From assembly GCF_014212135.1 (NCBI RefSeq), contig NZ_JACJVQ010000006.1, positions 62,001 to 126,000 on the forward strand: a DNA stretch of 64,000 nt, read 5' to 3'. Source of the DNA: Cohnella thailandensis. GTDB lineage: Bacteria > Bacillota > Bacilli > Paenibacillales > Paenibacillaceae. Each line of letters begins with the position of its first letter. Within the stretch, counting starts at the first letter, position 1. A model generated the notes under the pieces. The model made no database searches. It was not told where the DNA came from and saw only the letters and a list, made by a program, of their open reading frames with translations. Positions 35,741 to 43,906 of this stretch are shown in pieces. A program made the position numbers and the translations under genes.

Positions 35741-36685
35741 ATGCCGATGTTCGGGGAAAAGGCAACGATTCCCGCTAAGAAGAGAATCGTTTTTCTAGGC
35801 GATAGCATTACGGACGACGGAACCTATATCAGCTATCTGGACGCGTACTTTCGCCTTCGGAAGCCGGAGGTTGAACTGGAGCTCATTAACCTCGGCGTCA
35901 GCAGCGAGACGGCGTCGGGCCTTAGCGAGCCCGCGCATCCGTTCCCGCGCCCGTGCGTGTTCGATCGCCTGAACCGGGCGTTGGCGGAGACCGAGCCGGA
36001 GTGGGTCGTCGTCTGTTACGGGATGAACGACGGAATCTATTATCCGCTCTCCGAGGAGCGGTTCGAGGCTTATAAGGCGGGAATGCGCCGATTGCTCCGC
36101 ACGATCCGGGCCGCGGGCGCGAAGGCGATCGCGGTGACGCCTCCTCCGTTCGATCCGGGGGCGCTGGATCGGGCGGCTGAGCGCCTGCGGCCTGCGAACG
36201 CGGCGGAGTTCAGCTACGATACGCCGTACGAGGACTATGAGGCGGTGCTCAAGACGTATGCGGATTGGGTGCTGGAGCTGGACGAGAGCCGGGCGGACGG
36301 CGTCGCGAGCATTCACGAGCCCATGCTGGCGTGGATCCGGGAAGCTCGCGAGAAGGATCCCGAATACCGGACGGGAGACGGGATTCATCCGAACCGGCAA
36401 GGGCATTGGGTGATCGCGAAGTCGCTGCTGGCGGAGCTGTTCGGCGTGAAGCCGGAGAGCGAGCCGGGCTATGTGGACGATCCGGAAGGAGCGTCGGCGG
36501 CATACCCGCTCGTATGGGAGCGTCACCGCCTGCTTAGCGCGGCGTGGAAGGAGCATGTTGGGCATACGAACATATGGAAGGCGGAAGGAGCGCTGCCTCT
36601 AGCGGAAGCGAAGGCGCAAGCGGCGGAGCTGGAAGCCAGGATCCGGGCGGCGGCGGAGAGCCGTCCGGAGGAGAGATTCGTTTAG
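35741..36685 (+). CDS. SGNH/GDSL-family hydrolase
   Basis: The 314-residue cytoplasmic protein has block I FLGDSITDDG (Ser22), block III CYGMND, and block V DGIHPNRQGHW with the catalytic Asp at about 213 and His at about 216. It is probably an esterase, for example on acetylated sugars. AGGGAGGG lies 8 nt before the ATG. A C-terminal helical extension follows the catalytic domain. The DUF4180-type gene starts 14 bp downstream. Confidence 0.87.
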   Translation: MPMFGEKATIPAKKRIVFLGDSITDDGTYISYLDAYFRLRKPEVELELINLGVSSETASGLSEPAHPFPRPCVFDRLNRALAETEPEWVVVCYGMNDGIYYPLSEERFEAYKAGMRRLLRTIRAAGAKAIAVTPPPFDPGALDRAAERLRPANAAEFSYDTPYEDYEAVLKTYADWVLELDESRADGVASIHEPMLAWIREAREKDPEYRTGDGIHPNRQGHWVIAKSLLAELFGVKPESEPGYVDDPEGASAAYPLVWERHRLLSAAWKEHVGHTNIWKAEGALPLAEAKAQAAELEARIRAAAESRPEERFV

Positions 36686-36698
36686 GAGGGTGATACGG

Positions 36699-37067
36699 GT
36701 GAAGGTTCGGGTAGATTGGCGAGGAAGCTCCGGCGTGGCGATCATCGACAGCGACGAAGTGCTGATCGAGGACGTTCAGGGAGCGCTCGACCTGTTGGCG
36801 ACAGTGCAGTATAACGAAGGCGTAAACAAGCTGCTTCTTCGGAAGGAGAACGTCTCGGAGGCGTTCTTCGACCTCAGCACGCGGTTGGCGGGAGAGGTCC
36901 TGCAGAAGTACGTGAACTACCAGGTGAAGCTCGCGATCGTCGGCAATTACGACGGATATTCGAGCAAGAGCTTGAAGGATTTTATTTATGAGAGCAATAA
37001 GGGGAGCCAGGTGTTTTTCCTTCCTAGCGAGGAAGCGGCTCTTGAGGCTCTTCATACGGCTGGTTAG
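36699..37067 (+). CDS. DUF4180 domain protein
   Basis: The 122-residue protein fits the DUF4180 family: a short beta start, then IDSDEVLIEDVQGALDLLATV, FFDLSTRLAGEVLQKYVNY and KSLKDFIYESNKG. Function is unknown. AGGAGG lies 9 nt before the GTG at 36,699; a GTG three codons earlier would be too close to it. Confidence 0.85.
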   Translation: MKVRVDWRGSSGVAIIDSDEVLIEDVQGALDLLATVQYNEGVNKLLLRKENVSEAFFDLSTRLAGEVLQKYVNYQVKLAIVGNYDGYSSKSLKDFIYESNKGSQVFFLPSEEAALEALHTAG

Positions 37068-37077
37068 ATAAAGGGTA

Positions 37078-37111
37078 AGGAAGCTCTTCCCGAAGGGGGG
37101 GAGCTTCTTTG
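37078..37111 (+). terminator. Rho-independent terminator
   Basis: GGAAGCTCTTCCC pairs with GGGGGGGAGCTTC (two wobble pairs) around a GAA loop, followed by a short T run, just after the DUF4180 gene. Confidence 0.6.
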
Positions 37112-37256
37112 CGTCGATATCGACGAACTCGGCGACAGGATGTTATTGCGCCGAGTCTTTCTGCGGCGGCAGCGCGATAGTCTCGTCTGAGATCATCTCG
37201 CGCTCTAACCTCGCCTAAAACCTGAAGCTCTTCAGTCGGGAATAGGTTTCTTCACT

Positions 37257-37736
37257 TCAGGAATACTTCTCAAGGATGTAAATCGCCTCTTCGATATCCA
37301 CCACGCGTTCGCTACGATCGGCCATATCCTTAAGGCGAACCTGGCCGAGGCGGCGCTCCGTCTCGCCGATCAAGACGGCGAACCGGACGTCGGCATCGCC
37401 TGGTCCGAGGCGAACCGGAATGCCTTCCGCTCGCAAGAGAGCCGCCGTGCGAAGCGCATCGGCGCCGTCCCCGTCGCCGACGGCGATGACGGCCGCAAGA
37501 ACGGGGGGCCGCCCCGCGGGCTCCCGTCCCCGGTCCCGAAGCAGCGCGGCCAGAAGCAGAAGCTCGGCCGCCGAACCTTCGCCGCCGATTCCCGCCGCGT
37601 CCGTCCTGTGTTGGACGGCAGAATCATTGCCGCGGTAACCGTACCGCTCGAACGCCTCTCTCGCTACCGACTGAATGCTGCTCCTCAGCGCTTGATCCGG
37701 GCCGAAGGAATCGTACGTACCTTTGACATTTCGCAT
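37257..37736 (-). CDS. HisS-derived mini-protein lacking the catalytic core
   Basis: The 159-residue protein starts like histidyl-tRNA synthetase (MRNVKGTYDSFGPDQALRSS and REAFERYGY, the motif 1 region). It then jumps at about residue 35 to a stretch like the end of the HisS core (GIGGEGSAAELLLLAALL) and a class IIa anticodon-binding-like domain to the end (VLAAVIAVGDG, VRFAVLIGETERRLGQVRLKDM, VDIEEAIYIL). Motifs 2 and 3 and the histidine loops are absent, so aminoacylation is not expected. The frame is intact and has a ribosome binding site (GGAG 5 nt before ATG), a promoter and a structured leader, which argues against simple decay. Confidence 0.65.
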   Translation of the reverse strand: MRNVKGTYDSFGPDQALRSSIQSVAREAFERYGYRGNDSAVQHRTDAAGIGGEGSAAELLLLAALLRDRGREPAGRPPVLAAVIAVGDGDGADALRTAALLRAEGIPVRLGPGDADVRFAVLIGETERRLGQVRLKDMADRSERVVDIEEAIYILEKYS

Positions 37737-37936
37737 GTTCTCCATTCCTTTCCGATTGAAAATAAAAAACGCGCAGGACCTCTTGGTCCTGCGCGTTCTA
37801 TGCCGCAGGGAGGCCAACGCGAGATGCGTTAGCCCTCCCTGATCCAATCAGGAAGTGCTAACGCTTAAGGAAGTAATAATGAAGTTGTTCGAGTACGATC
37901 GGGTTCATGGAACCGATCCCCTTCCATTCATCATTG
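37737..37936 (-). promoter_or_regulatory. Structured leader with competing hairpins and terminator before the HisS-like gene
   Basis: The transcript would contain GCGTTAGC, then GCTAACGC, then GCGTTGGC. The middle segment can pair with either neighbour: with the first exactly, or with the last inside a longer hairpin CAGGGAGG...CCTCCCTG (plus coordinates 37,806-37,841). A classical terminator follows (AACGCGCAGGACC/GGTCCTGCGCGTT then T6, 37,763-37,797), ending just before the ribosome binding site. This is the layout of an attenuator. No T-box consensus (GGGTGG-ACCGCG) is visible. Confidence 0.6.
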
Positions 37937-37941
37937 GAGTC

Positions 37942-37970
37942 ATTATAGCGAATGGAGCTCGAACTGACAA
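37942..37970 (-). promoter_or_regulatory. Sigma-A promoter of the HisS-like gene
   Basis: On the minus strand TTGTCA and TATAAT are separated by 17 bp. Transcription would begin near 37,935, giving an untranslated leader of about 200 nt. Confidence 0.65.
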
Positions 37971-37998
37971 TAGCGAATCGGGTGCGTCACGGGTTCGT

Positions 37999-38778
37999 TT
38001 AAAGGTGCCTGAGAATGGTTTCGGTCAATCGACCGGCGATCGCTCGAGCTCCGGAAGCAAGCTGGTGACGATCGAAGCGCAGCATGACGAATCGCTCGTC
38101 GGCGTCGGTCGCCTCCGCTAACCAGCCGGCCAAGCCCCGCGCCTTGCGGTCGATTTGCAGCAGCAGGCTGACGCCTTCATCGTCCGGATAGAAGATGATC
38201 TCCAACTCGTCCAACTGGCCGCGGAATTGCGAGGTCGGGACGAATTCGAACTCTTGAACGAACGGCTGCCCGTTGGTCTTGCCGTAGTACGGAGAGTACT
38301 CGTTGGACACGTCGCGAAGCAGGAAGCCCAGCTCGCTGACCGCTTCCAGCACGGCTGCGCAATGCGGATGCGGCTGGACGACCAAATAATCCTGATCCTT
38401 CGGATCGATCGCTTCTTTGATTTCAAGGCCGGTTTGGATCCAGACGGGAGTCCTGCCCAAGGTAACCGGAGTATGCAGCGGAAGCTGGAACGAGACGGGG
38501 AATTCATACGTTTGCTCCGCCTGCACCGTAAATCCTCCCGCCAATAAGACCCTGGAGATAGCCGCGTCCGATTCGATCTTCGAGTCGTTCTGTTCCTTCA
38601 AATAACGCGTCATCACGTAGGCGTAGACGTCGTCGACCTGCTGATCCACGCGACCGCCTTCGATGCGGACGATTCCGCTGAGCGTATCTCCCGCCGTCAC
38701 CGCTTCTTGATGGAGCATGAGATCGACCTTGGCCGCGCCGATCCCTACGCTGGCGAGCATTCTTTTGAACATGGACAT
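37999..38778 (-). CDS. spo0M: Sporulation-control protein Spo0M (arrestin-like)
   Basis: The 259-residue protein starts FKRMLASVGIGAAKVDLML and has the two-beta-sandwich arrestin-like layout of B. subtilis Spo0M, with matching length. Spo0M affects early sporulation and cell morphology in Bacillus, by an unclear mechanism. AAGGAGAG lies upstream of the ATG. Its presence supports a spore-former. Confidence 0.9.
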   Translation of the reverse strand: MSMFKRMLASVGIGAAKVDLMLHQEAVTAGDTLSGIVRIEGGRVDQQVDDVYAYVMTRYLKEQNDSKIESDAAISRVLLAGGFTVQAEQTYEFPVSFQLPLHTPVTLGRTPVWIQTGLEIKEAIDPKDQDYLVVQPHPHCAAVLEAVSELGFLLRDVSNEYSPYYGKTNGQPFVQEFEFVPTSQFRGQLDELEIIFYPDDEGVSLLLQIDRKARGLAGWLAEATDADERFVMLRFDRHQLASGARAIAGRLTETILRHL

Positions 38779-38832
38779 TCTCGCTTCTCTCCTTCTAATG
38801 CTTATTACTTCTACTACGATAAGTGCGCTAAA

Positions 38833-38854
38833 GCGGTTTCATGAATGAAACCGC
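38833..38854. terminator. Hairpin between the AraC regulator and spo0M
   Basis: GCGGTTTC pairs exactly with GAAACCGC around ATGAAT; only a short T run follows on the minus strand, so termination of the AraC gene is probable but not certain. Confidence 0.45.
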
Positions 38855-38881
38855 AAAAAGATTTAACGGGGGCGTCGTTCG

Positions 38882-39754
38882 TCAGTGCGGCGCGCGGCCG
38901 TTCCCGGCGACCGCCCGGAGTCGGAATACCGTCGGGGAGCAGCTCGTTTCCTTGCGAAACGCCTTCGCGAAGTGGTTCGTGTCGGGGTAGCCGACGAGCT
39001 CGCCGATCTCCTTCACGCTTAGATCGGTCGCGAGGAGCAGCGATTTGGCTTTCTGCATCCGCTTGCGGTTCAGGTACTTGAGCGGCGGGACCGCAAAATG
39101 CTTATTGAAGTAACGAACGAGATAGTTCGGGTGAAGGTGGACGTGCTTGGCCAGCTGCTCCAGCGTAATCGTCTCGTGCATGCGGGCGTCGATATACGCT
39201 TCGATCCGCTTCATTCGCTCGAGCTCGCCGCTCCTGCCCGGAACGATCCGCGGCTGCGGGCTCGCTTCCGACAGGAAGCCGGCGACTATCTCGAGCAGTA
39301 CCGCCTTCTCGCGGATGCGCGCGAGATAGCCTCGGTCTTGATACAGCTCGGTCAGCTCCCGGAACAGCGCGACGAGCTTGACCATGAGAGAAGGCGAAAC
39401 GTTGATTACATGCGGTAGATCGAGCCATTGGAAAAGGTCCGTTCCTCCCATCGTCGCCGTGAAGTGGCACCAATATTTGGCGTAGGGAGGCCGGCCTTCC
39501 AGGGCGGAGTACGACTGCAGGACATGAGCGGGCATGTGAACGAGCTGTCCCGCAACGGGCCGATATTCTTCTCCGTCGATTCGCAGCCAGCCTTCTCCCT
39601 CGGCGATCAGATAAAGCTTGTTGTAAGAAGGGACGTAATCGATCTCGCGCCACATCGGCGTGCACTCGGTATAGTAGGTCTCCACCAGTTGAACCTGCAA
39701 CTGCTCGAGCATATCGCCGAGGAAGGCGGGGTTCGGATTCGGGGTTATCGGCAT
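38882..39754 (-). CDS. AraC-family transcriptional regulator
   Basis: The 290-residue protein has an N-terminal cupin-like sensing domain (residues about 25-130) and a C-terminal two-HTH AraC domain (LEQLAKHVHLHPNYLVRYFN, then IGELVGYPDTNHFAKAFRKE). GAGGTGA lies 8 nt before the ATG at 39,754. It is divergent from a GH29 fucosidase gene 126 bp away, which it likely activates in response to a sugar. The frame is open further upstream to 39,829 without a ribosome binding site. Confidence 0.88.
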   Translation of the reverse strand: MPITPNPNPAFLGDMLEQLQVQLVETYYTECTPMWREIDYVPSYNKLYLIAEGEGWLRIDGEEYRPVAGQLVHMPAHVLQSYSALEGRPPYAKYWCHFTATMGGTDLFQWLDLPHVINVSPSLMVKLVALFRELTELYQDRGYLARIREKAVLLEIVAGFLSEASPQPRIVPGRSGELERMKRIEAYIDARMHETITLEQLAKHVHLHPNYLVRYFNKHFAVPPLKYLNRKRMQKAKSLLLATDLSVKEIGELVGYPDTNHFAKAFRKETSCSPTVFRLRAVAGNGRAPH

Positions 39755-39880
39755 GCCGGCTTCACCTCGCCTTGTCGTTTGGTTAATCTGATCCCCATAA
39801 AGGCTAATTTCTTGCCTATAGAGTAACACAATTCGTTGCTAGACTAAGGGTAAAATGATTCATATGGAGGCGCTTGCGCA

Positions 39881-41212
39881 ATGAGTATTTCGGCCGATTC
39901 ATCTTACCTCGAGCAACGAACCGAACGGACGAAGTGGTTCCTTCGGGATCGCTTCGGAATGTTCATCCATTGGGGGCTGTACGCGATTCCCGCTCGCGGC
40001 GAGTGGGTACGAAGCTTCGAACGGCTGTCCGTCGAGGATTACCAGGCTTATTACGAGGAGTTCAATCCGGAGAGATACGATCCTAAGGAGTGGGCGAAGG
40101 CGGCCAAGGCGGCGGGCATGAAGTACGCGGTGCTGACGGCCAAGCACCATGACGGCTTCTGCTTGTTCGACACCAAGCTTACGGATTACAAATCCACGAA
40201 CACGAAGAGCGGGCGAGATCTGGTTCGCGAGTTCCTGGATGCGTTCCGCGCGGAAGGGCTGAAGGTCGGCCTCTATTATTCGCTGCTCGACTGGCATCAT
40301 CCGGATTATCCCGCGTACGGAGATTCCATTCATCCGATGCGCGACAGCGAGGCGTACAAGCGAGATCCGGCCCGGTTCACGAATTACCTCGACTACATGC
40401 ACGGCCAGGTGCGCGAGCTTCTGACCGATTACGGCAAGCTGGACATCATGTGGTTCGATTTCTCTTACGGAGAGGTGAAGGGAGAGGCGTGGCGGGCGAC
40501 CGAGCTGATGGAGATGCTCCGATCCCTCCAACCGGATATTATCGTGGACAATCGGCTGGAGGCAAGCGGAGAGGAAGGGGGCTCCATCTATACGAGGAAT
40601 CCCAGCCTGTACTCGGGCGACTTCGCCTCTCCGGAGCAGATCATTCCGCCGAGCGGCGTCACGGACGAAGAGGGGAACCCGATCCCTTGGGAAGCTTGCA
40701 TTACGCTGAACAACAACTGGGGCTACTGCGCGTCCGACCGTGCGTACAAGACGGCCAAGACGGTTATCCGCAAGCTGGTCGAGTGCGTAAGCAAGAACGG
40801 CAACCTGCTCCTCAACGTCGGCCCCGACGCAAGAGGCGAAATTCCGCGCGAATCCTTGAACGTGCTGGAGGAGGTCGGGGAGTGGATGCGCCGCAACGGA
40901 GACAGCATTTACGGCTGCGGGGCGGCCGATCTGCCGAAGCCGGAGTGGGGGCGTTACACGCGCAAGGGCGACAAGCTCTACGCGCACGTGCTGGAGGAGA
41001 GCGTCGGCCCGATCAACCTGGCGGGCTTGGCGGGGCGAATCGGTCAAGCCAGGCTGCTGGCCGACGGCAGCGAGGCTTACGTGTCGCGTCCCTGGAACGC
41101 GACGCTGTATCCGGACGACGCGTTCTTCAACTTCGCGCGGCCGGAGCATTACACGTACCCGCTGCCGGATGAGCGGGATACGGTGGTCGAGTTTACGCTG
41201 ATCGAGGAGTAA
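39881..41212 (+). CDS. Alpha-L-fucosidase (GH29)
   Basis: The 443-residue protein starts with the GH29 pattern WFLRDRFGMFIHWGLYAIPARGEW and AKHHDGFCLFDTK. The nucleophile Asp lies in LDIMWFDFSYGE, at about residue 193. It has no signal peptide, so it would act on imported fucosides in the cytoplasm. GGAGG lies 10 nt before the ATG. The C-terminal part is a short beta domain. It is controlled probably by the divergent AraC regulator. Confidence 0.9.
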   Translation: MSISADSSYLEQRTERTKWFLRDRFGMFIHWGLYAIPARGEWVRSFERLSVEDYQAYYEEFNPERYDPKEWAKAAKAAGMKYAVLTAKHHDGFCLFDTKLTDYKSTNTKSGRDLVREFLDAFRAEGLKVGLYYSLLDWHHPDYPAYGDSIHPMRDSEAYKRDPARFTNYLDYMHGQVRELLTDYGKLDIMWFDFSYGEVKGEAWRATELMEMLRSLQPDIIVDNRLEASGEEGGSIYTRNPSLYSGDFASPEQIIPPSGVTDEEGNPIPWEACITLNNNWGYCASDRAYKTAKTVIRKLVECVSKNGNLLLNVGPDARGEIPRESLNVLEEVGEWMRRNGDSIYGCGAADLPKPEWGRYTRKGDKLYAHVLEESVGPINLAGLAGRIGQARLLADGSEAYVSRPWNATLYPDDAFFNFARPEHYTYPLPDERDTVVEFTLIEE

Positions 41213-41238
41213 ATCATCCGATAAAGCCGAACCGAAGC

Positions 41239-41263
41239 GGGGCACCTTCCTAAGAAGGTGCCC
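41239..41263. terminator. Hairpin between the convergent fucosidase and azoR genes
   Basis: GGGCACCTTC pairs exactly with GAAGGTGCCC around four bases. There is no T run on either side, so it may be a weak terminator. Confidence 0.45.
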
Positions 41264-41274
41264 TCAGCCTGTTA

Positions 41275-41907
41275 TTAGAAACGCTTCGCAACCTCCCTAG
41301 CCTGTGCGATTGCTTTTTCTTTAATAGCCGGAGCTTGCTCTGACGATGCCGTTCCTTCGACCCAAATGGCTTCGACCGATTGAATCCCATAGAACTGCAG
41401 AACCTTATTCAGATAGCTGTATCCCATCTCGATCGGAGCGAGAGGACCTTCCGAATAAACGGAACCGCTGGCTTGAATGTGCAGGGCTTTCTTGCCGGAT
41501 AACAGGCCTACAGGACCGTTCTTGGTATATCTGAAAGTTTTGCCCGGGATGGAGGTCGCATCCGTGTAGGCTTTCATAACCGGCGGGATCGAGAAATTCC
41601 ACATGGGGGACACATACACGTACTTATCGGCGGCCACGTATTGATCCACAATCTCCTCAAGACGAGCTACTTTGGACTTCTCGGCATCGGACAGCTGATC
41701 GTAAGACGAACCCGACCGAAGCTTGCCCCAACCGCGCAAAACATCGGCATCGAATGGCGGAATATTCTCCTTGTACATATCCAAATGAACGACTTCATCC
41801 GCTGGATTTGCTTCCCGGTACGCTTCAATAAATTCTTCGCCTACCGCGAGGCTATAAGATTCCTTGGGATCAAGGGGATGTGCGGTGATGTACAAAACAG
41901 TTGCCAT
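41275..41907 (-). CDS. azoR: FMN-dependent NADH-azoreductase
   Basis: The 210-residue flavodoxin-fold protein has the AzoR pattern: ITAHPLDPKESYSLAVGEEFI for FMN phosphate binding, then YVYVSPMWNFSIPPVMKAYTD, and GLLSGKKALHIQASGS. It reduces quinones and azo compounds with NADH and protects against electrophiles. AAAGGAAG precedes the ATG. It is divergent from an HxlR regulator, the same pairing as B. subtilis YodB with azoR1, so repression by that regulator with release by quinones is likely. Confidence 0.92.
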   Translation of the reverse strand: MATVLYITAHPLDPKESYSLAVGEEFIEAYREANPADEVVHLDMYKENIPPFDADVLRGWGKLRSGSSYDQLSDAEKSKVARLEEIVDQYVAADKYVYVSPMWNFSIPPVMKAYTDATSIPGKTFRYTKNGPVGLLSGKKALHIQASGSVYSEGPLAPIEMGYSYLNKVLQFYGIQSVEAIWVEGTASSEQAPAIKEKAIAQAREVAKRF

Positions 41908-42039
41908 GAAATAAACTTCCTTTCTGTAATTAATTTAATTACACTTTCTACATTGATCATATAATATATAATTTATTTGTGAAGTACGCTCTTTAATGTG
42001 GTATAGTATGAAAAAAGGTACTGTAACGGAGGCCAACGC

Positions 42040-42399
42040 ATGCAAAAGAACCCGGTCCAATGTCAATTCGTTGCGGCGCTGGATTCGATCGTCGGCAAAT
42101 GGAAGCCGATCATCCTGTATCATTTGCTTCAAGGCAAACCTTTGCGGTTCAATGAGCTCAGAAGATTGCTGCCCGATATCACTCAAAGGATGCTTACGCT
42201 CCATCTGCGCGAATTGGAGGAGGATGAGATCGTTAAACGAGTCATTTATCCGCAAATCCCGCCGAAGGTGGAATACTCCATCACGGAATACGGGAGGACA
42301 CTAGCTCCGATTTTGGAAAGCTTACACCAATGGGGAAAGGCCCATGTCGAGCGAAAGCAGCTCAAGAAGGCAGAAAATGAACAAAACGAAACGGACTAG
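42040..42399 (+). CDS. HxlR-family transcriptional regulator
   Basis: The 119-residue winged-helix protein has the HxlR core VGKWKPIILYHLLQGKPLRFNEL and DITQRMLTLHLRELEEDEIV. An N-terminal Cys (residue 8, NPVQCQF) is where YodB-like regulators sense quinones and thiol stress. GGAGG lies 8 nt before the ATG. The AT-rich region shared with azoR contains AGTA-N10-TACT near 42,006-42,023, reminiscent of YodB-type operators but unproven. Its stop codon lies within a bidirectional terminator. Confidence 0.9.
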   Translation: MQKNPVQCQFVAALDSIVGKWKPIILYHLLQGKPLRFNELRRLLPDITQRMLTLHLRELEEDEIVKRVIYPQIPPKVEYSITEYGRTLAPILESLHQWGKAHVERKQLKKAENEQNETD

Positions 42400-42426
42400 C
42401 GTAGGGAATTACGCTAGTCCGTTTCG
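42387..42426. terminator. Bidirectional terminator overlapping the HxlR stop codon
   Basis: CGAAACGGACTAGCGTA is followed after six bases by its perfect 17-bp complement. The left arm includes the last HxlR codons and the stop; on the other side the SDR gene ends 11 bp away. Confidence 0.75.
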
Positions 42427-42436
42427 TTCGACCCTT

Positions 42437-43198
42437 TTACTCGATCATGTTTTTCGTCGTTTCATACATGCGGGCCGTGTATTCGTCGATCTCATCCCGC
42501 GACATGCGCAGGCGAGCCTCGGAGGTGCCATAACCGATCTCCGACTTGCCCTCTTCCAAGCCCTTGAAGATTCCGTCCGCGAAGGCATCCAGCGGCTCTC
42601 CGTGCACATGCAGACTTTGTCCGCCGAGATCCGTATTCACCGCCGGAGGAGCAATCTCGATGACCTCCACGGAGGTATCGGACAGCTGAAGCCTAAGGCT
42701 CATGGTGAAGGAATGAAGGGCCGCTTTGGTCGCCGAATAAGTCGGGGCCACCGCGAATGGCGTAAAGGCTAATCCCGAAGTGACGTTAAGGATAGCCGCC
42801 GAGCTCTTGGCCGCAAAATAAGGGGCGAACAGCATCGAGAGATGGATCGGCGCTTCGACGTTCGTTTGGATTTCTTGGTTGAGGGAGCCCCAGTCGTTCC
42901 TCGCATCCGCTTTTAACACGTTGAACCGCAGTTGAATCCCCGCGTTATTGACCAACGCGTTCACGTCGGGATAATTCGCCGTCACCCAATCGAATAAGGC
43001 CGTGCGCTCGGATTCGATCGTCAGATCGCTTGTCCGGACAATAAGGCCCGGCAGCTTCTCCTTGGCATTCTCCAGAACGTCCGCCCGGCGTCCCGTCACG
43101 ATGACGGTATTCCCGGCTTTGATAAAGCGTTCGGCGAAAGCGAGTCCGATTCCCGAACCGCCGCCCGTGATCAAGATCGTATTACCGGATAACTTCAT
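42437..43198 (-). CDS. SDR oxidoreductase, DltE-like
   Basis: The 253-residue protein has the NAD(P)-binding TGGGSGIG motif, VNNAGIQ, and the catalytic YSATKAALHS. It resembles B. subtilis DltE in length and overall sequence, but no dlt operon is nearby, so function is open. It overlaps the upstream MerR gene by four bases and is probably controlled by it. Confidence 0.88.
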   Translation of the reverse strand: MKLSGNTILITGGGSGIGLAFAERFIKAGNTVIVTGRRADVLENAKEKLPGLIVRTSDLTIESERTALFDWVTANYPDVNALVNNAGIQLRFNVLKADARNDWGSLNQEIQTNVEAPIHLSMLFAPYFAAKSSAAILNVTSGLAFTPFAVAPTYSATKAALHSFTMSLRLQLSDTSVEVIEIAPPAVNTDLGGQSLHVHGEPLDAFADGIFKGLEEGKSEIGYGTSEARLRMSRDEIDEYTARMYETTKNMIE

Positions 43199-43578
43199 TT
43201 CCGTTCCTCTTCTCTTTGGTTGATTTGATTCGTGTAACGGTCGATCTTAACGTCGATTCCCGCGAGGGACTCCGTCATCGAATCGATATGGGCCTGTACG
43301 GCTTGCTTGTGTTTCTTCATCATCTCGAGCCGGAGATCGACGGTGTCGTCTCCTTGCGCCACCCAATCCATATATTGCTTGATGTCGCCTATCGGCATTT
43401 GCGTGTTTTTTAAACAAAGAATGATTTCGAAGAGAGCCATCTGACGTTCCGAGAAGAGCCGTCTGCCGGCTTCGTCGCGTTCGATAAAGGGCAATAAGCC
43501 TTTCTTCTCGTAGTAGCGAATCGTTGACTCCGGTATGTTCCATCTGGCTGCCGCTTCGCCTATCGTTACATATTTCAT
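43195..43578 (-). CDS. MerR-family transcriptional regulator
   Basis: The 127-residue protein has the N-terminal MerR winged helix (TIGEAAARWNIPESTIRYYEKKGLL) and a coiled-coil dimerisation helix at about 75-120, with no cysteine ligand cluster, so metal sensing is unlikely. It heads a two-gene operon with the SDR (ATGA overlap). A consensus MerR-type promoter with an elongated spacer and a perfect dyad lies directly upstream, which predicts self-regulation. Confidence 0.9.
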   Translation of the reverse strand: MKYVTIGEAAARWNIPESTIRYYEKKGLLPFIERDEAGRRLFSERQMALFEIILCLKNTQMPIGDIKQYMDWVAQGDDTVDLRLEMMKKHKQAVQAHIDSMTESLAGIDVKIDRYTNQINQREEERK

Positions 43579-43617
43579 GTGGAGGCCTCCCCATTCGGCT
43601 TTCCTGTCGACAGGATT

Positions 43618-43648
43618 AGGATACGACTTAAACCATGGTTTAAGTCAA
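43618..43648 (-). promoter_or_regulatory. MerR-type promoter with 19-bp spacer and 22-bp perfect dyad
   Basis: On the minus strand TTGACT and TATCCT are separated by 19 bp. The half-site GACTTAAACCA is followed directly by its exact complement (43,625-43,646), filling the spacer. MerR activators bind such dyads and untwist the long spacer. Confidence 0.75.
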
Positions 43649-43659
43649 CAGTAATTAAT

Positions 43660-43693
43660 AAAAAAAGGCCCCGAACGAGTCATCGTCCGAGGC
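43660..43693 (-). terminator. Minus-strand terminator with no clear gene upstream
   Basis: GCCTCGGACGA pairs with TCGTTCGGGGC (two wobbles), followed by T7. The stretch 43,698-43,906 that would feed it holds no convincing gene, so it may end an unseen small RNA or read-through. Confidence 0.5.
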
Positions 43694-43906
43694 TGCCAAC
43701 ACGGCAACGATGATAACCAGCAGCAGATAGAGGCGGTTATGGCCCGCGGCCGATAGCACGCATAGATCATTTTCCGACGCGGGTTATTTAAAGAATTCAT
43801 TCAGATAGGATAGAATGAAGGTATTCGGAATTCCAGGCCTTATGAAGAGTTCCGTCCGGAATAGGGAATCCAATTCGGCTTACGGTAAGCTAAAGGAGCG
43901 GTAAAG

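Noticed and set aside
37737..37936. T-box riboswitch before the HisS-like gene
   Set aside because: Hairpins and terminator are there, but the T-box consensus GGGTGG-ACCGCG and stem I features were not found.
41998..42030. YodB-type operator AGTA-N10-TACT before the HxlR gene
   Set aside because: Short arms in AT-rich DNA; mentioned under the gene but not supported enough to list as a site.
43655..43759. Minus-strand 34-codon frame with a hydrophobic core like small YjcZ-type membrane proteins
   Set aside because: It has only a GTG start, no ribosome binding site, and its end is formed by the terminator stem at 43,660-43,693.
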